Of a stretch of 64,000 nt of DNA, positions 11,421 to 22,700 are shown in pieces (position 1 is the first letter of the stretch; each line of letters starts with the position of its first letter). This stretch comes from Psococerastis gibbosa (Eukaryota; Arthropoda; Insecta; Psocodea; Psocidae). The DNA lies in the NCBI GenBank assembly GCA_963971405.1, contig OZ020488.1, forward strand, positions 2,914,001-2,978,000. The letters are read 5' to 3'. The position numbers and the translations under genes were made by a program. The notes beneath the pieces were generated by a model, which ran no database searches, was not told the origin of the DNA, and worked only from the letters and a program-made list of their open reading frames with translations.

Positions 11421-12747
11421 CTAAAAAAGTCTAAAAAAAATTATTTCTCAAAAACGGCACCAGTGATTTCTTTTAAATTCACATATATTGTAGGCGTTAT
11501 TAAGAGTGTACAGCCCGTAGGAAAGTGGCAGCCCGAAATTTAATACTTTTTATTTTTTATTTAATTAACTAAGCATGTTATTAAAGATTTGGCTTATCAA
11601 AGCTGTAGAATACTACTTCCTGCATCATATTATGAGATAATTTGAATTTTCGAAATTGTAGTTTTTTCATAAACATGCAAATATTTTATAAACAATAATT
11701 TTAACCATACCTACCCTCAATGATGTTATTGAGGAGCCCTTCGTGTCTCAGAATATGCCCCATTCATTTGCCTCTTCTTGTTGAAATGGTGACCATAATC
11801 GCTCTTTTTTCTTTTATTCTACGGAGCACTTATCATTAAAGTAAAAGGTCAAAGGTACGGTATTACGAAAGCACCCTTAAAGTGTACCACGTGTTGGCTA
11901 CGTTAATATCAAAATTTCTTCATTTTTGGTAAAATATTGGTTAGTCATTGTTGCATGTTAAGACTAATAAAATTAATAATATCATTCAGGCTTAGTCTTA
12001 AAATCTAAACAGTCGCGCTATATACAATAGGTGGCCCATACTTGCACTGTTGCAAAGTCATTGCTGATATGCAATATCATTTTCTTTCAAATTCAATTAA
12101 AACAATGGAAGTAAAAGAGGAAAGCTTGAGTAGTTTCAAGTGCAAGATAAACATTAGTTTGAAGCTGTTATGTCATATCAATAAGGAACTATGGTCGAGA
12201 ACAGATTACTTAAAAGCTATAAAGTCTGGGGTTTCCATGCATTGAAAAGATAGTGGATTTTTGCAAGGTTTGTATTGTATTTATTTTACTAAAGCGTCGC
12301 CAGGAAAATGGTTAGTTAGACTAACAGCAAAAAAAGAAAAAATGAAGAGAACCTCAATGGGTCTAGGCATGAGGACTGCTGGTAGAGGGGAGGATCCTAT
12401 CTCAGCTGGCCACTGCTCTATTTGAATGTTGTCAGCAACATGCCTGGCATCCGCGTCTCCTCCCTGCCAGTGTAGGCAAGGTCCCCAAAAGGGTGGAAAA
12501 AGTTGCCTCTTGTTTTCGAACCTCGACCCGGGTAGTACGGTTCGTGTACAGTGCAATTCCCGCCATAAGCTAAGTATTGTTTAGTATTATAGGAAGACGG
12601 GGATTTAAAAACATAGTATTGTAAGAATTGATGGGTGTGTAGTAGGTAAGAAATGTTAGGCATGTACATTACAGATCCCGCTGACCTTGAGCTTTCTTCT
12701 CTACCAACTGGACTACTCCAGACTGTATTACCATAGCATATTGTATG

Positions 12748-12936
12748 CAAGGGCGGATTTTAGGGGGGGGGGTCAGAGGGTCCGCCCCCCCCCCCCCAAT
12801 AAATTAACTTACACTAGATAACAATGGGTTTACAGTGGGCATTAAAAATAATTATGTTTTTTAATGTGTTATAATCCACTGAACCTGCCCGCTGACCCTC
12901 CCCCCCCCCCCTAAATTGTGGCAAAATCCGCCCTTG
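12748..12936. mobile_element. hAT-like MITE with perfect 8-bp target duplication
   Basis: A 189-bp element whose ends are CAAGGGCGGATTTT and its inverse (AAAATCCGCCCTTG), flanked by identical ATTGTATG at 12,740-12,747 and 12,937-12,944. G- and C-homopolymer arms pair internally. The 8-bp duplication and the C-G-rich CA...TG ends fit a hAT-type non-autonomous element. The perfect duplication suggests a fairly recent insertion. Confidence 0.8.
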
Positions 12937-13720
12937 ATTGTATGGTAGAATAGAAATTTCATAAAACGGAATCGTGCATATATACATAGTGCATAATTGT
13001 AAAACTGCAGAATTTCAGTGATTAGGTAGTAGCATTCTGCTGTGTAGTGTCAGAAGGAATGGTGGCTCCATACTCCACAACAATGGCTAGTAAAGACCAA
13101 GTCTGACGTCATTGTTGTTGTGGGGTATGGCGGCACCTCTATGCTCCAATGCTTAATGGGCCACTATTCTTCACAAAAATATACCTATGCGTGGTGGGTC
13201 CAGGAGAAGAGAGATGGGACACTCCGGCGCACTAAAAACATTTTTTGAATCCTGCAGACATCTTTGGCACGTATTATCATTGACTGGTCATAGAAAATGT
13301 CGCATCAGGTGGGCTCAGGATTCAAATAATTCTTTGGCGCGCTCGAGTGTCTCATCTCTCCTATATAAAATTCTATAAGCCTTAAAGGGTTACTCTCAAT
13401 AACTTCAAAAAAACTTTCCTCCAGTAAATGTGACTGCTTGGTTGGTCCTATCAACAATAAACACGATTGTACTATCTTAAAAGTGTTTGCCATTTGCTAT
13501 TAACCGAAGGAAAGTTTCATGGAAGTTGGTGCTGGGAGCTACATTAATAAGGCTGCGTTTGAAGTTTTGACAATGGAGCGTTTGCTAACTGTCAATTTGA
13601 ACAGATTCTAGAAGCCAGATTCGCACGCAGCAGATCTTCTGGCAGATCGTCTGCGGTGTAGAACTGTTTTTGCCTTCCGTATAGTTATCTAGCTATTTAT
13701 CATTGTTTATATTAACTCAG

Positions 13721-16700
13721 ATGACGTTACTGTTGCTGTTGTTTGCGGTGGCCGCAGCTAGCGCTGTTGCTGAGAAGGCTCGCTACGACCATTATCAGGT
13801 ACACCGGGTACTGCCTACCACTCAGCAACATTTGGAGGCTCTCCACACCTTGGAAACATTCACTGATGTAAGTTAATGAAATCATCTGCCTGGACATGTA
13901 TAGTAGTGGTAGCCTACGGACATTTTCCCCGAAAGGTTGAAACTGACAGGGCGGACCTCCTGATTATTATAGTTGATTCCGAACCACTTGGGGAACATAT
14001 ATAGGACATATATTAAGACTTCGATGACATAATGGTAGCTTGTTCGTAATTGTGCGAGTCTCTACACATCATGCGATTAGTGACCTGTCGTAACTCAACA
14101 CAGGTATTACCTACAGAGGCGACTGAAGAGGTTATTCGGATACATTCATTGAATTGCTTGTATGCAAATAATCTTTTTATAAAAATGAAAAAAAATAGAA
14201 AAAAAATTAAAGTCACACGATTAATTCGGAGATGACCAAAACTCGACACACACTTACGAGGTCCTTGTAGGCTGACTGGCACTCTCAGCGTGTTATCATG
14301 TCCCCCTGCCAACGCTGCTTACGAGTTTGCTGCAGTTTTGAACAGGCTGTGTTCTGGTGGATTCAACTTGATGTGGCCGTTGGCGAAACTGGTCCTCGAA
14401 GTCAATTCACAACCATCACCGGTTTTACAATATAACGGCAAAGGCTTTCACGGCCGGAGTCAGATGAGGGAACAGTAGAATCCGGCACATCAGCCCGGAT
14501 TCTACTGTTTCTTCATTTACAAGGGACAATGTAACCGCAAAGGCTTTAACGGCCGGCGTCAGATGAGGAAACAGTAGAATCCGGCACATCAGCCCGGATT
14601 CTACTGTTTCTTCATTTACAAGGGACAATAGCCAATAAGCTCAGACATTGCCTCACCGCAAGTAGGCGTGAGCGTGACTTAACCAAGTTCGGGTATGCGC
14701 CATAGAATACAATATATTAGTAGTGTGTACAGTTTCGTTTTTCTTTTCAGTTGAGTTTCTGGACAGAAATCGGTTATGTTAGCAAACCAGTGGATATCAT
14801 GGTGCCACCACATAAGAAGCCTATATTCCAAGATTTCCTGAAGAATACCGGCATGAAGAGTTCTGTACAAATTGATAATTTGCAAGAGTAAGTAACATGG
14901 CAAGGAAATAAAATAATAAAATAATCTAGGCCATTCTGCCTAATTCATATAGCATCATAATTTATTTCTCTAAAAGCTCTGTATTGTACCCTACCATCGG
15001 CTTATCCTTTGTAGACAAATCCTAAATACGACTTTCTCAACACTAAGTTGTAAAATATTTCAATAGGGAAAGAGATATTTCTCGTTTTTATCCGTCCCCT
15101 TGCAAAAAGGAAATCTGTTTTCTACTGCGGCAGTATCTACTACCGCGCTGAGTGCTATGTCAACTATATAACTGATAAAACACCTTTGTGCAGCGCCAAT
15201 CCATTTAGTGCAATTTTCATTTGCAATTTATCTAAACAGTGGTTCGGCAGAAAACTGCTTTAATTCATGGTGCCTAAATCAGCCTTTTTCAGGCATTCGG
15301 AAAGCAGTCACTCAACGAAGGTAGTTTCCTCGTGTAATCTGGTGGTACTCGCCTTAAGGAAACAGTCAAAAGTAAGCCATTTAGATAACGAGTAAAAAAA
15401 CCGAAACTTGTTACTGAGCCTATACTTCTCATTACCGCATTTTCTCTCTGGAAATACAGTATTAGGTTATTACTGTTGCTCAGCAACACACGACCCCGTA
15501 TAGAGGCATTTACTGCTGAGTATGACTGTAAAACAGTGATTGAAAATTGTTGAAATATAGCCCATTTTTTTTCCTTAAAAAAAAAAGAACCGGTCCGAGT
15601 TTACTCGAACATGCTTTCAAATTTATCAAAATTAGTAGATAGAGAAAATGAGTAATTTCATGGTAAATAGTTTTCCTATGGTTAAATGTCCGATATCTCG
15701 GGGGGGGGGGGGGGGGGGGGGGTTGTCCACCTGACGTCACTGAAGGTGAGGTAAATTCTAGATAGTTCAGCCCAACACATTACCACACAGCAATACTGTC
15801 AGGGCACGCAATATGCATTTGAGCGTGAATTTTCTATCATTTTTTCAAAACAATACTTTTTTTTACAAAACCAAATACTTTTCTGGGAAAGCAACCTGTC
15901 CGGTCTCGTTACTCAATTTAACACCTAAAACATGCCTGAAGGTAGAAATCATCGATAGAAAGGTTTCACAGAAAAATTATTTTTTAGTCATTTTTCATTA
16001 AAATTTAGTTATTTTTATTTTTTTACCCCCAGAAGCAACCTATCAAGGGGCAAGCGACCACACGCATTTCGTTAATATTAACAACGACTACAATGTATGT
16101 GAATTTAAAAGAAATCGTAGGAGCCGTTTTTGAGAAATAATTTTTTTAGACGTTTTTTTGGAGTTTTTTGAGAATAACGCCCCCCCCCCCAAATTAAGTT
16201 AGCCCCAAATAAAAAATAATTTTCCGAGGTATGATTTTTGTGAACCTACATGCCGAATTTCATCATGATCGACCGAGTAGTTTGCCCGGAAATCGACGAA
16301 CAGACAGACAGACAGAACGACAGACAGAACGACAGACAGACAGACATTTCGTAAAAACCACTTTTTTGGGTTCCTGGGACCTCAAAACGTGTAAATTCGT
16401 TGAGATCTCGGAATCGAAAATTTCGACCGACACAAAACTTTTCTTATACTACGTATAAATTGGAAAGCAAAAACTTAATCGCGTACAAACAGTTTAATGA
16501 ATGTATTCGATTAACCTCTTCAATCGCCTCACTAATAAGTCACCCAATAGGTACTTATGTCGAGTTGCGACACGTCTCCGACCGCAAGGTGTGTAGATAC
16601 TCGCACAAGTATAAGCAAGCTACCACCTTGCCATCAAAGTAGCCTTTACTTATATACTCTAATAAAAACCGATTTAAAACGATACAGGTATAATAAAAAG

Positions 16701-19700
16701 CCGGGCACGCTTTACTTACAAAACATTTGGTACACATTACCTAATAACAATCAATTATGCTTATAGCCTATTTGGTTACTTGCAATTTAATTGCTGTAAT
16801 TACCAGGCATTTATTCACTTTTTCCAAGGCCTTATAAGGAGGCAAGGCCGTAATCAGAGGGGAGGGGGGTGCAGGGGGTCCGGACCCCTCCCGAAATATT
16901 TGCAGCGTACACTAGATACAGAATGGAGTTTTAAATATACCTGTATTGAGGCTACCTTACCTCCTGTGACGTCAGATGGACCTCTCCTGAAAAAAACATT
17001 CTGGAGGTTTTCATTAAGTGGCTTATTTGTGGAGGCTAAACCTCAATAAATGTTTATCAGGGCCTGTAGGCTAATACCGTAGTCAATATTGAGTGCCGTA
17101 TGGTGCCCATTCCATTGACCGGCTAGGGCTATTTCCAAAAACGGTGACGTGGTAGCAGGCATTCAAGACTTAGGTGGCGTTTCCACCACCCTCGCATTGC
17201 AGAATTGACGGAAATGTTTATTTTCCTCTATGCCATAGTTAAAATTGATCAATGATCATACAGTAAAATCACAAACAAACAAACTAAAATTAAAAAATGG
17301 CGTCATGGGATATGTTAAGTACACACATTTTAATAGATTTCTATAAAAAGAAAAATTCTAATTTCCGTCAATGTCATTTGGATTCTGCAATGCGAGATCG
17401 TTGGAAACGCAACCTAAGTCTAGAAAGTCTGCTACCACGTCACTGTTTTTGGAAATAGCCATAGCCGGTCAATGGAATGGGCGCCTATCTAAAATGTGGT
17501 TCTAAATTTTAGACTCATTGGTGCTGAAGAGGAAAGAATGGAAGAAAGCCTTAGAGCCACCAATGCTCTGGAGTGGACCGACTACCATCCTCTCGAAGAT
17601 GTAAGTAACAGCCCACCTAACTATAACCTACGTACCACGCCTAAGTCTTGAATGTCTGCTACCACGTCACCGTTTTTGTAAATAGCCCTAGCCGGTAGGT
17701 GGAATGGGCGCCTTAGTGGGCTCCGCGACGACCTACCAGGGGCTCTGCATAGGCATTTTGTAAATTAATGCTTCATCAATAAATTAGGTACCGTAATTCA
17801 TAATAAGGTGGTTAATTGTGAAGGCACCAACTCAAGAGGACGACAGAGGAAGGAGTACCTAGAAGATGTCATGAAGGACCTACCACCTACAAAGAACTGA
17901 AAAGGACCGCACAAAACAGACAAGAGTGGAGGAGAAAAATAAAACATTCACTGCAAACCAATCCTTAGATTGCAACTCAATAAGAAGAATTGTGAGAGTG
18001 GGCCGAAAGGCCCAAAATTCGCCCATATGGAAAATAATGACGCTTTTCTTTCTTTCTTCTTTGTAAGAAGTGTTGTTATTTTTAGTAGAAAATATCGGGA
18101 GGGGTATAGGACAGGTATAGATATAGAGCCAATTTACCCCAAGGGCTCCGCAAAGAATTTACTCCAAATTTTGTGGTCCGCGGTGCGAAAAGGATGGGGA
18201 CCACTGGCTTACGGTATATTAAGAGACCAACAATATTGTTTGTACAATACATACTGTATTTATAATTTTGATTCAGTTGCAAGACATTAGCTGACATTAA
18301 CTGTTTCCTGTACTATAAATATTTTAAAATATAAAAGCCCCTAAAAATACCGTACTTAATATTGCCCAAATTTTGAAATACAATACGTAGGTACTAGGTA
18401 TCAGGTCCTTAAACCAAATTTTCCTGATTGACTAAATTACAAAATTAATCAGGAACCACTCCATTTCATATCTTTCATATCAGCAAGTTCAAGGTGTACA
18501 ATGTAGATTAAAGAAGAGGTAGTTAGCCTACTTGAAATATCTAGAGATTATCACGAGGTAATCCCTCGCAACATTCATTGCAAAAGACCAACGAGGGTCA
18601 TTACAATAGATTGCCGAAACCAATTTTTAGCATTCATGAATTCATTCGAGGAACTGCAGATCTTCTCGGATAGTGAACTTGGAGTCTGGGATATTTAACT
18701 AATACCACAAATCATTTCAGATCTATGCCTTCCTCGATGAACTAGCCGCTAACAACTCCAATATCAAAGTTATTGTTGGAGGTACAACTTATGAGAAGCG
18801 GGACATCAATGGAGCTGATCTCCCCGGAGTGAACTTGGAGTGTGGAACATTTAACTCATAACACAAATCATTTCAGATTTATGCCTTCCTCGATGAACTA
18901 GCCGCTAACAACTCCAGTATCGAAGTTATTGTTGGAGGTACAACTTATGAGAAGCGGGACATCAAAGGTATCCAGATCACCAATGGAGCTGATCTCCCCG
19001 GAGTGAACTTGGAGTGTGGAACATTTAACTCATAACACAAATCATTTCAGATCTATGCCTTCCTCGATGAACTAGCCGCTAACAACTCCAATATCGAAGT
19101 TATTGTTGGAGGTACAACTTATGAGAAGCGGGACATCAAAGGTATCCAGATCACCAATGGAGCTGATCTCCCCGGAGTGATCTTGGAGTCTGGAATCCAC
19201 GCCAGGGAATGGATTGGCCCGGCTGCTTCGACTTGGATTGTTAACCAAATAGTCAACAGTCCGGCTAACTCAGTTTGGCGTAAAGTCAACTACATTTACT
19301 TTCCCAGTGTTAATCCTGATGGCTACGTTTACACCCATGAAAAGGTAAGTCGACAATAGAATAATCTATCGAAAATTGTTGTGAGCTGGTTAATTTAGCC
19401 CGGCTAAAGCAATTAGAGGCAGACTTGACAGGTAGACTGGTATATTGTCTATCAATGTCGATTGAAATTTGGAGTATACAGTATGGAGGGGGGAGGTGTC
19501 ATCTGGGCTAAATATATTGTAAATGCTGGTGAAATGCCCATTACTTAAAGACCTATTGGTTCGAACTTGTATTTTCAAATTTTCCCCCAGGAGAGACCCC
19601 CGGTTCCCCTCACCGAGAGAGTTGCTTTGTGCCTATGTATATATAGTTTGCAATTTGGGTCAGGGTGCCATTTGCCTGGTTCCACCCCTGCAATCTCTAT

Positions 19701-22700
19701 ATCCAAAAAGACTTTTCCATGCAAAATTGAATTTGATGTTATGATTGAACGATTGGTGGATAGGCTGAAGAGCAATGTCAGAAATAGCAAGAAATACTAC
19801 TCTCGACTAATTTTTAATTTTTTAATTATTAACTAATTTAAATATTGATGATGTTGTTATTGTCGGGCTTTCTTCATAATTATCTTCATGTTACTTTTAC
19901 CTGCAGGACCGATTGTGGAGAAAAACTAGGAAGCCATATCCCGGTAATTGCATCGGTGCTGATCCAAACAGGAATTATGGATACCACTGGAATGGTAAGC
20001 AAAATGTTAAACAACGCATTTGCCTCTTTTTCTCAATCGCTGTGCATAGAATACGAGTACACTCGTTTCTTCTCTGGCGCTTTATGAACTCCAATTCTAT
20101 TACGATGTAGCTAAAAAACCAACATAAGCTATTTTACACAGTTGGCTATAAAATGTTTTACGCATCTACCGTATATAATATGATTAACTATATAGTCCCT
20201 AAAATTATGCATTAGGTGCCTATACCTACTTAATGTAATAATAATAGCAGTTGATACCTAGTTAGTAGTTAAAGTAGGTACCAATCTGCGCGGTGTAGTT
20301 AATAATATTGCATTCGGTACAACAATTTATAGATTTATTAGCGAACCTACTGTACTGTATGGGGTTCTGCCATTTATCATATACCTAATTATGTGTTTGA
20401 CCTTTACGCGTCCATTCAATACTATAGGCCTACTTTATGTTTTGTCCAATTTCAGTGGTGATAAAAATAATAATATCGTAGCTAAGCCTAGCAAGTAATA
20501 ACTGAACTTATTACAGTCCATTATGGCATACTGTAATATAATGTTGTTCTAACTCATTTGCAATAACAAATTATAATCCAGGGGCGCCCATTGAGGGGGG
20601 GGGGGCAGGGTAGCATTGTTATTTAATGTAACGAGTCAAAAGTTTAATCTATATACTGTTACCACTTTGTGCGACACATTCACTAATACGAGTAAATGTT
20701 TGGTAAAAATTATTTTGACATACATAATTGTGTATTCTCCGATGTATGATTCAGTTTGGTACTGTCCTAGTCGCCATTTCAAGCATTGCTAGGCCCCGCG
20801 CACTTGGATTACCGTTGTGTAAAAAAAAAACTATTCCTCGCCAATTTTTTTTTCTTTTTCAGAATTTAGTGGCAACTAGCAAGTGCAATCCGATGTGTAG
20901 GTAGGTAGACCTATGTACTACGGTATTGACGCTGTTGCTGATAAAATAAATTAATTTTTCAGAGGGAGGCTCCACCAATGACCCCTGCTCCGAGATCTAC
21001 GCTGGACCCAGCGCCTTTTCCGAAATCGAAACCAAATCCTTGTCCGAATTCCTAACCAAAGTGGCCCCCAAATTCGACAGTCACATTGCATTTCACAGCT
21101 ATTCTCAGCTCCTCATGTTCCCCTGGGGTTACACTGCCACACACACCCCCAACCATCAACTTTGGGTAAGTTTATAAATAAATAAAGATTTTTCTTTCTT
21201 ATATGCCTACTTAGATACTTATATTTACACTAAACTAGGCTTACGGGGGACCGCCTGCTTTACATGAGCTCCCAAACATTGTCCAGAATTATATGAAGTG
21301 TTTCACTGGAACCGATAACCTATCCTGGTGAAAGTCAAAGTCCGTATGCCTCTACTGTCTACACTAGCCTATAATTAATGCTCCAAAATGGGTAGGGCTT
21401 CGAAACTCTAAATAACCGACCAAGAATTGTGTATATTCTAGTGGGTTAGTGGGTTAATTGTAAGAGTGGGCCGAAAGGCCCAAAATTCGCCCACGTGGAA
21501 AATAAAGACAATTTACTTTCTTCTTTCTTTCTTTCTTTCTTTCTTCTCTCCGTAGTGGTCCTGTAATGGTGATGCCAATAGTTTCCTCCCCCCCCCTTAT
21601 ACCTTTCTTCTTTTTTCACTACTCCTCTGTTTCCTTCTTCTCTATTTAATTTTAATTGATTTATAATAGTCTACAATGTTTTTTTTTTTAGTTTTTAAGG
21701 TTAGCATGAAAACAAGACTTTATAGTCTTATTGTTCGCTTTTTGTTTGCAATAAAGTCGTTTTTTTCATTTCTTTCTTTCTTTCTTTCTATATTTTAATT
21801 TGTAAGGAAAAGAATGTTTATTCATTGCCTAGAGAAAAAGACCAAAAGCAGAAAATGAAGGTTGGCTAAGCAATGAGAAGTTTTCAGTTTTCCTTTATTT
21901 TATATATATATTTATTTTTATTTTTTTGAATTTTTTATATATTTATATTATATAAAAATTTAACACAAATGAATACAGCAGCACTTACTGTATATATAGG
22001 CTATTATTAGACCGTAGAAAGTATGACCAAACCGAGAACCGGAGGACACAGCCGAAAATACATTGAAAATATCAAAGGACCGAACCGTTCGGTTCTCGGT
22101 AGTCCTCAGTCCGTCCAGTTCGAAATTGACCCAGTTATGTGCAGATTTTGTTACAGAAATTAAGAGTGCTTTTAAAGAAATATGCCGCTTTTTTTGTGAG
22201 TTTGAGTAATATTTCTCATATTTTCAGCAACGCATCGGCGATGCCGCGGCGGCAGCTATAACAGCAGTCCATGGCACTGAATTCGAAGTTGGAAACATTT
22301 ATGAAACCATCTGTAAGTAATCCTACCTATTGTATACCTAGCTACTGGGCACTGTTCAAAAAAGAGGAATTTCATATAATAATAATAATAATAATAATAA
22401 TATAATAATAATATAATTCAATACAATAATGCCATGCTACAGCGTTTTCTTAAGTCCATATCGCAAGGCAAGGGCCCGTGTGCGACTTATACTATCTGGC
22501 TATGGAGGGAGGGGGGGGGGGTGGAGTGTTTACGGGGTGGTATACTTTTATGTTGGTAGTAGTTCGGTCTTTATCCATTGTGTAACTGCTCTTTTGAAAC
22601 AATTGAAGTTTTTTAATGACTTTATTTGGATTGGTAGTTTATTGTATTAGGATATGCCTATATATTCAGATTGGTGTTGAGATCTTGTGGTTCGAACAGT

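Larger units (their letters stand above)
7600..13720. other. Intergenic region between SLC6 and CPA-1
   Basis: About 6 kb without a recognisable host exon. It holds dispersed repeats, three inverted-repeat elements, an antisense RTE fragment, a poly-G tract and AT-rich unique sequence. CPA-1 should have an untranslated first exon here, because an acceptor abuts its start codon, but I could not identify that exon or a promoter. Confidence 0.7.

Noticed and set aside
16300-16345. Short repeated CAGACAGA units suggestive of a CRISPR-like array
   Set aside because: Simple 4-8-bp microsatellite inside a rep-1 copy; no spacers, and the genome is eukaryotic.
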